A DNA stretch of 64,000 nucleotides, from assembly GCA_900472485.1 (NCBI GenBank), contig UCII01000014.1:1-64000 (forward strand). Direction: 5' to 3'. The notes below the pieces were generated by a model. That model ran no database searches and was not told where the DNA came from. It was given only the letters and a program-made list of their open reading frames with translations. This document shows positions 8,636 through 16,812 of the stretch, one piece after another. Source of the DNA: Hyphomicrobiales bacterium (lineage in GTDB: Bacteria; Pseudomonadota; Alphaproteobacteria; Rhizobiales; Rhizobiaceae). The translations under genes were made by a program, and so were the position numbers. Each line of letters starts with the position of its first letter. Position 1 is the first letter of the stretch.

Positions 8636-9032
8636 ACCGATTTTTCCCTCAAGCTATTGAACTTGCGCCCTGGGTAGGCGGCGGGCTTAAATCAGGCCAA
8701 AAATGGCGAAAAAGTGCCACTAACGATCACGGAATGTTACATACTGTAACATTTGTGATGTTAAGAGAATACTAGGGCTATTCAGCAGATTTGCTTGATC
8801 GTGGAAAAAACTCAATAAAATCAGTTAAAACTCGAATGAATTTTCTCGTAAGCATCCGCCGATGCCAGGCATCACAAAAATCGGAAAAATAATTTTCCGC
8901 CGTTGCCATAATTGCTGCCGCATTTGTGCAATTTTAGAGGTCGTTAACCATAAATGCGGAGCAAATTGAACTAGGCCAGCCGGCTAAGTAGGAATTTTCA
9001 TGCGATCCGGTGGATATATTAGGGGCGATTTC
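8636..9032. other. AT-rich gene-free region upstream of RlpA-like gene
   Basis: About 400 bases with no gene, clearly more AT-rich than the surroundings. It holds the inverted repeat at 8733-8753, a 7-bp perfect hairpin CGGAAAA/TTTTCCG (8882-8899), and a TTAACCAT word at 8944-8951 that resembles a CtrA half site. It is the promoter region of the RlpA-like gene and lies downstream of the SDR gene. No terminator with a T-run is evident for the latter. Confidence 0.55.
8733..8753. promoter_or_regulatory. 8-bp perfect inverted repeat, candidate operator
   Basis: AATGTTAC (8733-8740) and GTAACATT (8746-8753) are perfect complements around a 5-base spacer. It is centred about 108 bases upstream of the RlpA-like start. 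The size and symmetry suit a dimeric repressor site; the binding protein is unknown. Confidence 0.5.
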
Positions 9033-9905
9033 TCAGCCGCGCCACGCTTCAGAGGACCAGAGTTCGGCCAGCGACATACGATACTCTGGGTAGCGGAACT
9101 GGAAGCCGAGCGTGCGCAGTTTCGCGTTCGAAACGCGCTTGTTCTCGCCATAGAAGGAGCGTGCCATCGGCGTCAGCTCAGCTGTTTCGAAAGGCTGTTC
9201 CGGTGGCGGTTCGACGCCCATCAGGCGCGCGGCTTCGGCAATGACATCCTGCGGCGGCGCAGGCTCGTCGTCGGTGACATTATATATACCGCCGAGCTTG
9301 CGATCGGACAGGAAGCGGGCGCAGGCGCCGATATCCTCGACGCGGATGCGATTGAACACCTGGTTCGCCTTGATGAGCCGCCGGGCGGTTCCCTTTTCCA
9401 GATTGCAGAAGGCATTGCGGCCCGGGCCGTAAATGCCGGAAAGCCGCAGCACGGCAACGGGGAGGCCGAGCCGGATGCCGGCACGCAGCCAGCCGTCTTC
9501 CGCCTCTACCCGCTCGACGGAGCGATCGGCGATCGGATGTAGTGATGTCTGTTCGCTGACCCAGGCGCCCCTGTGGTCGCCATAGACCCCGACGGTCGAG
9601 AGATAGCAGATCCATTCCAGCTTCGGCATTAAGGCCTTGAGATTGAGCTGCGCCAGCCGCAGCAGCGGATCGCCCGATTTGCCAGGCGCGATCGATTGCA
9701 CCAGATGCGTTGCCGTTTGCATCGCCTCGGCCAGAGCCGGATCGAGCGTCTCGCCGTCGAAGACGAAGGCTTCGATGCCTTCCTTCGTCAGCTGTTCGGC
9801 CTTGTCGGCGGAGCGGGTGGTGCCGGTGATGCGAATGCCGGAGCCGGCGAAGGCCTTGGCGATGGCGGTTCCGGAATAGCCGCAGCCGAAAATCATCACA
9901 TGCAT
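9033..9905 (-). CDS. NAD(P)-dependent SDR/epimerase-like protein
   Basis: This is an extended short-chain dehydrogenase-like protein of 290 residues. The nucleotide-binding motif is IFGCGYSGTAIA at about residues 4-15, an atypical GxGxxG, and YLSTVGVYG lies mid-protein, the usual place of the active-site Tyr region (here YxxxK is not obvious). Such proteins resemble YeeZ. The ATG overlaps the queG stop as TGATG, so it is translationally coupled to queG and belongs to the GST-queG-SDR operon. An ATG 24 bases earlier is possible but would sit inside queG. The substrate is unknown. Confidence 0.85.
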   Translation of the reverse strand: MHVMIFGCGYSGTAIAKAFAGSGIRITGTTRSADKAEQLTKEGIEAFVFDGETLDPALAEAMQTATHLVQSIAPGKSGDPLLRLAQLNLKALMPKLEWICYLSTVGVYGDHRGAWVSEQTSLHPIADRSVERVEAEDGWLRAGIRLGLPVAVLRLSGIYGPGRNAFCNLEKGTARRLIKANQVFNRIRVEDIGACARFLSDRKLGGIYNVTDDEPAPPQDVIAEAARLMGVEPPPEQPFETAELTPMARSFYGENKRVSNAKLRTLGFQFRYPEYRMSLAELWSSEAWRG

Positions 9906-11062
9906 CACAATACCCCTGCCAGTTTCCATTCGGCGCGGACTTCTTCGTCCGCTTCTTCATCTCTTTCTGCCGCAAACGCGTGGAATTCGCCAGCCGTCAT
10001 CAGCCGCGATAGAGCCCAGACCGCCATGCCGCGCACGGTGGGCGAGGGATCCCTCGCCAGTTCGCAACATTTCTCGATAAAGGAACGCTCGCCCGAATTG
10101 CCGGCCGCGATAAGCACATTGCGGATGAAGCGGTCCCGACCGATGCGCTTGACCGGCGAGCCACTGAAGAATGTGCGGAAGGCTGCATCGTCCAGACCAA
10201 GCAGAAAGGCGATCGATGGTTCCTTGAGATCCTCGCGCGCTACCAGCTTCATTTCTGAGGCGGTGCTCGCGAACTTGTTCCAGGGGCAGGCGGCAAGACA
10301 GTCGTCGCAGCCGTAGATGCGGTTGCCGATCAACGGTCGCAGCTCAGGATCGATCGGCCCCTTATGCTCGATGGTCAGATAGGAAATGCAGCGCCGTGCA
10401 TCGAGCTGATAGGGGGCTGGGAAGGCAGCGGTCGGGCAGGCGTCGAGACAGGCCCGGCAGGAGCCGCAATGGTCGATCTCCGGCTCATCCGGTTCGAGAT
10501 CGGCCGTGGTGAACATCGAGCCGAGAAAGAGCCAGGAGCCGAAGCTGCGGCTGACGAGATTGGTGTGCTTGCCCTGCCAGCCGAGACCGGCAGCCTCTGC
10601 GAGTGGCTTCTCCATGACAGGCGCCGTATCGACGAAGACCTTGACATCCTCCTTCGAGCGCGCCGCGAAGCGAGTGGCGATTTCCTTCAGCCTACCCTTG
10701 ATGATGTCGTGATAGTCGCGGTTTCGGGCATAGACGGAGATCGCCGCCTTGTCCTGCTTTTCCAGAATGCCGCGCGGATCTTCCTCCGGGCCGTAATTCA
10801 GGCCGAAGACCGCGATGGAGCGGGTCTCGCTCCAGAGCACGCGCGGATCGCCCCGGCGGTCGCGGGTCTCTTCCATCCAGCCCATCGTGCCGTGATAGCT
10901 CTTGTCGAGAAACTGGCCAAGGCGCACGGCCGCCTCGGGAATGGCATCCGGCCTGGTGATGCGACAGAGATCGAAACCCTGGGCACGCGCTTCCTCTCGC
11001 AAAAAAGCGGTCAGTGTGTTTCTGCGCTTGTCAGCTTTTTCCGCTTCGCGATCACCGGGCAT
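9905..11062 (-). CDS. queG: Epoxyqueuosine reductase QueG
   Basis: QueG carries out the last step of queuosine biosynthesis, reducing epoxyqueuosine to queuosine in tRNA, using cobalamin and two 4Fe-4S clusters. The 385-residue protein has a ferredoxin-like CGSCRACLDACP at about residues 199-210, a further Cys at 225, and CDDCLAACP at about 252-260. The conserved VDTAPVMEK (about 144-152) contains the catalytic Asp. The C-terminus shows a HEAT-like repeat. It lies 12 bases after the GST gene and overlaps the SDR gene by one base, so the three are likely one transcript. Confidence 0.93.
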   Translation of the reverse strand: MPGDREAEKADKRRNTLTAFLREEARAQGFDLCRITRPDAIPEAAVRLGQFLDKSYHGTMGWMEETRDRRGDPRVLWSETRSIAVFGLNYGPEEDPRGILEKQDKAAISVYARNRDYHDIIKGRLKEIATRFAARSKEDVKVFVDTAPVMEKPLAEAAGLGWQGKHTNLVSRSFGSWLFLGSMFTTADLEPDEPEIDHCGSCRACLDACPTAAFPAPYQLDARRCISYLTIEHKGPIDPELRPLIGNRIYGCDDCLAACPWNKFASTASEMKLVAREDLKEPSIAFLLGLDDAAFRTFFSGSPVKRIGRDRFIRNVLIAAGNSGERSFIEKCCELARDPSPTVRGMAVWALSRLMTAGEFHAFAAERDEEADEEVRAEWKLAGVL

Positions 11063-11074
11063 ATCGAGCCCTCG

Positions 11075-11767
11075 TCAGAAATCCAGATCGGCGTAGTGCG
11101 AAACCGGAGTGACACCGCGCACGCGCTCCGCCAGGATCGGCCGGAAGGATGGGCGCGACTTCAGCCGCTGATACCATTCCTTGGCGACGGGCGATTCCGT
11201 CCAGTCGATCTCACCCAGATAGTCTAGCACGGAAACCGAGGCTGCGGCGGCGAGATCGGCGTAGCTCAGCCGTTCGCCCGCGAGCCACTGCCGCGAACCT
11301 GCAAGCCAGGAGAGATACTTCATATGCTGGCGGATATTGCCGCGCGCCATGCGCATGACCTTGGAATCGGGCGCGCCGCCACCCTGTTCGGCGGTCATCT
11401 GCAGCTTGAAGACGCGCTCGCGCGTCAGTGGCCGCGTCACATCCTGCTCCATCTTCTGCATGAACCACTCCGTCAGCCGGCGGATTTCAGCGCGCTGGAA
11501 CGGATCTTCGGCAAGCAGCCGACGGTCGCGCTTCAGAACGCCATGCGTCTCGTCGAGATATTCGGAAATGACCGAGGCGCCACAGAGCGCCCGCATGCTG
11601 TCATCGACATAGACAGGCAGGGTGCCGGCGGGGTTCAGCGCCAGGAAATCGCGTCGCTTTTCCCAGGTCTGTTCCTCGATCAGCTCCGTCTGATAGCCAT
11701 ATTCCGTCAGGATCAGGCGAACGAACCGGGAGGAAGATGACATTGGGTGATGATACAGCGTCGGCAT
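11075..11767 (-). CDS. Glutathione S-transferase family protein
   Basis: This is a 230-residue GST. The N-terminal thioredoxin-like domain starts MPTLYHHPMSSSSRFVRL, where a Ser is in the usual catalytic place, and NPAGTLPVYVDD contains the cis-Pro for glutathione binding. The C-terminal all-helical domain follows from about residue 85. It is the first gene of the GST-queG-SDR set and likely cytoplasmic. The specific substrate cannot be inferred. Confidence 0.88.
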   Translation of the reverse strand: MPTLYHHPMSSSSRFVRLILTEYGYQTELIEEQTWEKRRDFLALNPAGTLPVYVDDSMRALCGASVISEYLDETHGVLKRDRRLLAEDPFQRAEIRRLTEWFMQKMEQDVTRPLTRERVFKLQMTAEQGGGAPDSKVMRMARGNIRQHMKYLSWLAGSRQWLAGERLSYADLAAAASVSVLDYLGEIDWTESPVAKEWYQRLKSRPSFRPILAERVRGVTPVSHYADLDF

Positions 11768-11918
11768 TGGTACTCGGGTGTTTCTGATTGATGCTACGGA
11801 AGTCTTTTGGGTCGCGATCCTGCGGCCCTAGTCATTTGTCATCGGTTGAAGCTATAGGATCTTGGCCTAGTTTGCACAAGCGAATCGGGCCGCCCTGCCG
11901 TTAGACAAAGGACACGAT

Positions 11919-12716
11919 ATGGCTGAACAAATTATTATCGCGTTGGTTTTAGGCCTTGTAGAGGGGCTTACGGAGTTCATTCCGGTCTCCTCGACAGGCC
12001 ATCTCATACTGCTTGGACATTTTCTCGGCTTCAAATCGGCCGGTACTTTTGAAGTTTTGATCCAGCTCGGCGCGATTCTCGCCATTCTGCTTGTCTATTT
12101 CAATCGCCTCGTCCAGATCGCCAAGGCACTCCCCGTCAGCACCAAGGCTCGTCACTTCGTGCTCGCCGTCCTCTTCGGTTTTCTGCCCGCTGCCGTCATT
12201 GGCGCGCTGGCGCATGATTTCATCAAGACCGTGCTGTTCGATTCGCCGAAGGTCATCTGTATCTCGCTGATCCTCGGCGGCATCGTCCTGCTCGTCATCG
12301 ACAAGATCGAGTTCAAGCCGAAATATACCAGCGCCTATGAATTTTCCTGGCCGATGGCGATCAAGATCGGCTTCTTCCAGTGCCTCGCCATGATCCCGGG
12401 AACGTCGCGTTCCGGTTCCACCATCGTCGGTGCCCTGCTGCTGGGTGCCGACAAGCGTTCGGCCGCTGAATTTTCCTTCTTCCTCGCCATGCCGACGATG
12501 GTCGGCGCCTTCACGCTGGATTTGTGGAAAAGTCGCCATGATCTCAGCTTCGCCGATGGTCAGCTGATCGTCATCGGCTTCGTCATGGCTTTCATCTCGG
12601 CGCTGCTCGTCGTGCGCGCGCTGCTCGACTTCGTATCCCGCCGTGGTTACGCCCCCTTCGCATGGTGGCGCATTACCGTCGGCGCAATCGGTCTCATCGG
12701 TCTCTATTTCGGCTGA
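11919..12716 (+). CDS. uppP: Undecaprenyl-diphosphatase UppP (BacA)
   Basis: UppP removes a phosphate from undecaprenyl diphosphate to recycle the lipid carrier for peptidoglycan and other envelope polymers. The 265-residue protein is a polytopic membrane protein with the two family signatures EGLTEFIPVSSTGHL (about 15-29) and PGTSRSGSTI (about 160-169). AAGGA precedes the ATG at good spacing. It is a single gene closed by a strong intrinsic terminator. Confidence 0.95.
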   Translation: MAEQIIIALVLGLVEGLTEFIPVSSTGHLILLGHFLGFKSAGTFEVLIQLGAILAILLVYFNRLVQIAKALPVSTKARHFVLAVLFGFLPAAVIGALAHDFIKTVLFDSPKVICISLILGGIVLLVIDKIEFKPKYTSAYEFSWPMAIKIGFFQCLAMIPGTSRSGSTIVGALLLGADKRSAAEFSFFLAMPTMVGAFTLDLWKSRHDLSFADGQLIVIGFVMAFISALLVVRALLDFVSRRGYAPFAWWRITVGAIGLIGLYFG

Positions 12717-12750
12717 GACCGATCGTCGGTGCTGATATCCTGAAAAGTGA

Positions 12751-12774
12751 AGGCCGGTGAAAACCGGCCTTTTT
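12751..12774 (+). terminator. Intrinsic terminator after uppP
   Basis: AGGCCGGT (12751-12758), a GAAA tetraloop and ACCGGCCT (12763-12770) form a perfect 8-bp stem followed by TTTT, 35 bases after the uppP stop. Confidence 0.88.
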
Positions 12775-12783
12775 CATACCCGA

Positions 12784-12948
12784 TCAGTTCGGGGAAGACG
12801 CATCGATGGAACCCGTCGTGCAGGGGTCGACGCCGTAGGTCGGCGCACATTCGCCCTTGATCGAGGCGATGCTGCCGCGGGCCACGAAGGAGCCTGCGAG
12901 AATCACCAGTGCCGCGCACGCAAACAGAAGCGCGATAGACTTGCCCAT
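12784..12948 (-). CDS. Small single-pass membrane protein, unknown
   Basis: This 54-residue hypothetical protein starts MGKSIALLF and has one hydrophobic segment (about residues 4-22). A short exposed tail with two Cys (in GECAPTYG and DPCTTG) could form a disulfide outside the membrane. I use the internal ATG because AAAGG lies 9 bases upstream; the longer frame adds 19 residues with no ribosome site. It is convergent with uppP. I do not recognise a family. Confidence 0.6.
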   Translation of the reverse strand: MGKSIALLFACAALVILAGSFVARGSIASIKGECAPTYGVDPCTTGSIDASSPN

Positions 12949-13179
12949 CGAAGAATGCCTTTCCGCAGAAGTGTGAAGCGCGCCACGGACCGGTTTGTTG
13001 TTCAAGCCTGGGACGCGCGGCTGTGTTAGTCAGTGAGATGAGCAATAGCAATAAATGTTCATATTAAATTTGACGTTAATGCTACTATTTCCACACTGCG
13101 TCTTTTGAGCAACGCCAAGCTGTGAATGACACTGCTCTTCCAGCGTCCCAAGGTACAATTCTGTCTTCGCGGGGCAATG

Positions 13180-13210
13180 AAAAACGCCGCTCGGTAAAGC
13201 CGGGCGGCGT
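13180..13210 (-). terminator. Intrinsic terminator after NDUFA9-like gene
   Basis: On the minus strand an 11-bp stem (13200-13210 with 13184-13194, one G-U pair) with a 5-base loop is followed by a run of Ts. It lies 26 bases after the stop of the NDUFA9-like gene. Confidence 0.85.
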
Positions 13211-13236
13211 GTGAATTTCGTGGAATGGCCGAATCG

Positions 13237-14217
13237 TCAGGCGGCTTTGCCCGAGCCCGTGAACTGGCCCTGCGGACGGTAGCGCACCAGGTAGGAAGGC
13301 AGCACGGAGACGAGCAGTGTCGGCAGCAGGCCGATGCCCTTCAAAGTGCGTCCTTCCGCTTCCGCCTGCTTGGAAACGATGTTGTCGCTCTTCAGTAGCG
13401 TTACCTGGTCCGCCGTGATCGGCGGCTTGATGAGCGGCACCAGCGAGGCGACGGAGCCGATCAGCGAAGCCAGGCCGAAGGGGATGGAGACGAATGACTT
13501 CTTGCGATTGATGACGGCAAGCGTGGTCTCGAGACATTCGCGGAAGGACAGCACTTCCGGACCGCCGAGCTCATAGGTCGTGCCGGCCTTCAGCTTGCCG
13601 TCGACGCTGCGGGCGACGGTTTCTGCAATGTCCTGAACGTAGACCGGCTGGAACTTCGTCTTGCCGCCACCGATCAGCGGCAGGAAGGGGGCGGTGCGGG
13701 ACATGTCGGCGAACTTGTTGAAGAATTCGTCTTCCGGTCCGAACACGATCGAGGGGCGCAAGATGATTGCATCCGGCTTGATCGACAGGATGGCGGTTTC
13801 GGCGCGCGCCTTTGTGCGCGCATAGGCCGAAGGCGAGTTGGCATCGGCACTGAGCGCGGAAATATGCGTCAGTGAGGCGCCGGCGCCGCGGGCGGCTTCT
13901 GCGATAGCCTTGGCGCCGAATTCCTGTACGGCGTCGAAGGTGTTGCGGCCGTTTTCTGAGAGAATGCCGACGCAGTTGACGACATGCTGCGCGCCTTGGA
14001 CGGCTCGGTCGATGGAATTGCGGTAACGCACATTGGCCTGGACGATCGAAATCTGGCCGAGATTGCCGAGCGGCTGCAGGAAGCCGGCAAGGTCGGGACG
14101 GCGAACAGCGACACGTATGCGATAGCCGCGCTTGGCAAGCGCACGCACGACATGCCGCCCGATGAAACCTGATCCTCCGAACACGGTGACGAGCGGCGGG
14201 AGGTTGGACAGGGTCAT
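13237..14217 (-). CDS. Complex I NDUFA9 subunit family protein
   Basis: This is a 326-residue extended SDR of the NDUFA9 type, linked to respiratory complex I or quinone metabolism. The NAD(P)-binding motif is VFGGSGFIGRHV at about residues 11-22. The catalytic YxxxK is modified to YARTK in SPSAYARTKA, so Tyr and Lys are both present. A C-terminal hydrophobic stretch could contact the membrane. It is a single gene with its own terminator. The exact role in bacteria is not settled. Confidence 0.88.
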   Translation of the reverse strand: MTLSNLPPLVTVFGGSGFIGRHVVRALAKRGYRIRVAVRRPDLAGFLQPLGNLGQISIVQANVRYRNSIDRAVQGAQHVVNCVGILSENGRNTFDAVQEFGAKAIAEAARGAGASLTHISALSADANSPSAYARTKARAETAILSIKPDAIILRPSIVFGPEDEFFNKFADMSRTAPFLPLIGGGKTKFQPVYVQDIAETVARSVDGKLKAGTTYELGGPEVLSFRECLETTLAVINRKKSFVSIPFGLASLIGSVASLVPLIKPPITADQVTLLKSDNIVSKQAEAEGRTLKGIGLLPTLLVSVLPSYLVRYRPQGQFTGSGKAA

Positions 14218-14329
14218 GGCAGGCTCCTCGAAAGGCTTTGATTGGGCTTATCTGGTTTCGTCTTAGCCGATCCGCGCGCCGAGGTGAAGTGCTATCGCGC
14301 TGCATTGCAGCGTCGGCTTTTCAAAGGGT

Positions 14330-14617
14330 TTAAACCCCTTCGACGACGACCATTTCGGCGTCTGCCACCTGCTGCCGGATTTTGGCGGCGATCTGGTATT
14401 CCGGCGAGTTGTAGCAATCGACGGCATGCTGCAGCGAGGGGAATTCGATGACGACGTTGCGGCCGCGCGCCTGTCCCTCAAGCGGCGTGAACACTCCGCC
14501 GCGGGCAAGGAAACTCGCGCCGTATTTCTCGAAGGCGGGCTTCGCGGCGGCGACATAATCCTTGTAGCGTTCGGGGTCGCGGACATCCACACGCGCGATC
14601 CAATATCCCTTTGGCAT
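14330..14617 (-). CDS. DUF1330 domain protein
   Basis: This is a 95-residue DUF1330 protein with the ferredoxin-like dimeric alpha/beta barrel fold. Family features are GYWIARVDVRDPERYKDY at the N-terminus, GGVFTPLEG in the middle, and VVIEFPSLQHA followed by YNSPEY. The function of the family is unknown. It lies 26 bases after pyrF's stop on the other side, on the same strand as pyrF, and may be co-transcribed with it. Confidence 0.9.
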   Translation of the reverse strand: MPKGYWIARVDVRDPERYKDYVAAAKPAFEKYGASFLARGGVFTPLEGQARGRNVVIEFPSLQHAVDCYNSPEYQIAAKIRQQVADAEMVVVEGV

Positions 14618-14643
14618 GTTTTCCTCCCTGCTTGTCCTGGTCG

Positions 14644-15336
14644 TTAGATTGCTGCGTCGATCTCATCGAGGATGGCGCGGGCGGCTCGCCTCGGATCGGC
14701 CGCTTTGACGATCGGCCTTGCGACGACGAGATGGCTGGAGCCGGCCTTGATGGCAGCGGCAGGCGTCATCACACGCTTCTGGTCGCCCTTGTCGCTGCCG
14801 GCTGGGCGGATGCCGGGGGTCACCAGCGCCATATCCGGCCCGATGATCTTGCGGACCGCGGCGGACTCTTCGGCCGAGCAGACGATGCCGCCCATGCCGG
14901 CCATATGAGCCTGTTCGGCCCGGCGCAGCACCAGCGTATGCGGATCATATTCATAACCGGCGGCGATGAGATCGCCTTCATCCATCGAGGTCAGCACGGT
15001 GACGCCGAGCAGGCAGAGATCGGAGCCTTTGGCAGCCTCGACAGCGGCCTTCATGGCTTTCGGATAGGCGTGCAGCGTCAGCATCGACATGCCCATCTTG
15101 ACGATATTCTCCACGCCGGACGCCACGGTATTGTCGATGTCGAGCAGTTTCATGTCGAGGAAGATCTTCTTGCCGCTGGCGGCAAGGTCGCGGGCGAATT
15201 CCAGGCCGCCAGCAAAGGCGAGCTGATAACCGATCTTGTAATAGAGGATATCGTCGCCGAGGGCGCCGACCACTTTCTCGGCCTCCTGAAGGTTTGGAAC
15301 ATCCAGTCCAACGATCAAGCGGTCGCGTGCGGTCAT
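14644..15336 (-). CDS. pyrF: Orotidine 5'-phosphate decarboxylase PyrF
   Basis: PyrF converts OMP to UMP in the last step of de novo pyrimidine synthesis. The 230-residue TIM barrel shows the catalytic DMKLLD at about residues 61-66, KIGYQLA near 34 for substrate binding, and PGIRPAGSDKGDQ near the phosphate site. The ATG at 15336 lies one base after the stop of the phosphatase gene, so the two are probably coupled. The open frame extends 30 residues further upstream, but that part overlaps the phosphatase gene and is not pyrF-like. Confidence 0.95.
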   Translation of the reverse strand: MTARDRLIVGLDVPNLQEAEKVVGALGDDILYYKIGYQLAFAGGLEFARDLAASGKKIFLDMKLLDIDNTVASGVENIVKMGMSMLTLHAYPKAMKAAVEAAKGSDLCLLGVTVLTSMDEGDLIAAGYEYDPHTLVLRRAEQAHMAGMGGIVCSAEESAAVRKIIGPDMALVTPGIRPAGSDKGDQKRVMTPAAAIKAGSSHLVVARPIVKAADPRRAARAILDEIDAAI

Positions 15337-15337
15337 A

Positions 15338-15925
15338 TCAAACCCATCCCATCCAGTCTTCCATGGGTGTCCAGTCGCACGAGACGGCGCGCTTCGCAAG
15401 ATCGAAACAGAAAAGATTGCCGCCACCCGGCGGTTGATCGCCCTGCCGTGCGATCGGCTTTCCCTCTAGATGGCATTTCAGCAGCGTGCCGACGCCGCCA
15501 TGGCCGACGAAGGCGATCGGCACGTTCGGATCGTGGCGCGCAAGAACGGCCTCGACATTGGAGACGATTCTCGCCTGCGCATCGATGGCGCGCTCCCAGC
15601 CCTTGAAGCTTTCGTGCGGATTGGCAAAGAACCAGTCCGCCGCTTTCTCGAACTCCGGCGGCGGCAGGAAGCCGGTCGCGCTGCGGTCGTTTTCATGCAT
15701 GGCTTCGATCACCTCGATCGGCGCACCGCTTGCCGCCGCCAAAGCCTCCGCCGTTTCGATCGCCTTGCGCTCGCCGCTGGAAACGATGAGGCCAAGCTTG
15801 CCGGCCCAGGGCCGGCTCGCCGCTAGTCGTGCCCGCTCGGCGCCAATGTCGGACAAGCCCCACTCCGGCACCGGCACATTCGGGTCGATCCGCACCTGTG
15901 GGTGCGTAACATAAAGAGCGTACAT
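15338..15925 (-). CDS. Histidine phosphatase family protein with atypical RHG motif
   Basis: This 195-residue protein has the phosphoglycerate-mutase-like (histidine phosphatase) fold. The usual LxRHG nucleophile motif reads YVTHPQV at about residues 5-11: the His is kept, but Arg is replaced by Thr and Gly by Pro. Other parts are recognisable: SSGERKAIETAEAL for the second Arg, HENDRS, and VGHGGVGTLL with the second His. It is directly upstream of pyrF (one base gap). Activity may be altered. The substrate is unknown. Confidence 0.82.
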   Translation of the reverse strand: MYALYVTHPQVRIDPNVPVPEWGLSDIGAERARLAASRPWAGKLGLIVSSGERKAIETAEALAAASGAPIEVIEAMHENDRSATGFLPPPEFEKAADWFFANPHESFKGWERAIDAQARIVSNVEAVLARHDPNVPIAFVGHGGVGTLLKCHLEGKPIARQGDQPPGGGNLFCFDLAKRAVSCDWTPMEDWMGWV

Positions 15926-15944
15926 GGATTTCTCAGCGATTGGC

Positions 15945-16538
15945 TCAGCCGCGGCTATAGACCCAGAGCTGGGCCGGCGGAATGTTACGGACGATGAAGT
16001 CGTAATGGCGGATATGATATCGATCCGGTTTGGCGATGATCGGCGAGACAGGTCCGTAGGAAATCTGCACCACCGGGCGGCCTGGCGGCATGCGGTCCAA
16101 GAGGCTTTCCAGCAAGGCGACTCGCGCCTTCATGGGAAAATTAAGGAGAGGAATGCCTGAGACGACGGAATCGAAGGTCTGTCCGCGCAGCACGCCCAGC
16201 GTCGTATCGAGATCGAAGGCGTCGCCATTGATGAAATTGACGCCGGGGTAGCGGCGGACGAGATGATTGTAGAAGTCGGTGGAATATTCGATGGCGATGA
16301 GATTTTGCGGTTCGACGCCGCGAGCCAGGATCGCCTTGGTGATAGCGCCGGTTCCCGGCCCAAGCTCCAGCACCGGCAGGCCGGATTGCGTATTGATGAC
16401 GCCAGCCATCTTGCGGGCCGTGATCGACGATGTCGGAACGATCGACCCCACGGTCTTCGGCCCTTGCATCATGCCCTTGAAGAAACGGATCTCCTCGTCG
16501 AACTTCTTGCCAAGCCGTTCCTTGAGACGCAGCGCCAT
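15945..16538 (-). CDS. pmtA: Phospholipid N-methyltransferase PmtA
   Basis: PmtA methylates phosphatidylethanolamine stepwise to phosphatidylcholine at the membrane, using SAM. The 197-residue protein closely resembles the Sinorhizobium-type PmtA as I recall it: MALRLKERLGKKFDEE start, GSIVPTSS, the SAM motif LELGPGTG near residue 57, and the IPLLNFP motif. Phosphatidylcholine matters for rhizobial symbiosis, which supports the taxonomic reading. It is on the minus strand downstream of dnaN, separated by a terminator and a RIME1-like repeat, so it should have its own promoter. Confidence 0.88.
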   Translation of the reverse strand: MALRLKERLGKKFDEEIRFFKGMMQGPKTVGSIVPTSSITARKMAGVINTQSGLPVLELGPGTGAITKAILARGVEPQNLIAIEYSTDFYNHLVRRYPGVNFINGDAFDLDTTLGVLRGQTFDSVVSGIPLLNFPMKARVALLESLLDRMPPGRPVVQISYGPVSPIIAKPDRYHIRHYDFIVRNIPPAQLWVYSRG

Positions 16539-16650
16539 GCTCTCCCCCCATCAGATGTTACCGTCGCGACTTACATATCGCTTCTCTAGGATCTTGCAAC
16601 GGAACGACGCAATAACAAGAGAAAATGTCGCAATCGACAAAGGACCAAAT

Positions 16651-16692
16651 AAAAGCGCCCTTGTGCTGATTAAACGCACAAAAGGGCGCTTT
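16651..16692 (-). terminator. Intrinsic terminator downstream of dnaN
   Basis: AAAGCGCCCTT with GTGC on one side and GCAC with AAGGGCGCTTT on the other form a long stem with a 2-base bulge. On the minus strand it is followed by TTTTATTT. It lies beyond the RIME element after dnaN and may act in both directions. Confidence 0.75.
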
Positions 16693-16700
16693 AGTTTCCC

Positions 16701-16812
16701 AGAGCCGGATGATTTCAGGTCTGTTCGACCTGAAATCATCCGGCTCTTAAAGCAAAAAAAGTGGAGCATGATCTCGTCCGAAAACCGCTCACACTTTTCG
16801 GCATCATGCTCT
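16701..16812. repeat. RIME1-like element, copy A
   Basis: This composite element of about 112 bases has two palindromes: AGAGCCGGATGATTTCAGGT with its complement (16701-16746), and GAGCATGATCTCGTCCGAAAA with its complement ending at 16812. It matches copies at 41880-41992 and 46662-46774. Its last two bases lie inside the dnaN stop codon (TAG at 16811-16813). Confidence 0.85.

Noticed and set aside
8944..8951. TTAACCAT word as a CtrA site
   Set aside because: Only a half site with no properly spaced second TTAA; chance occurrence in AT-rich DNA is likely.
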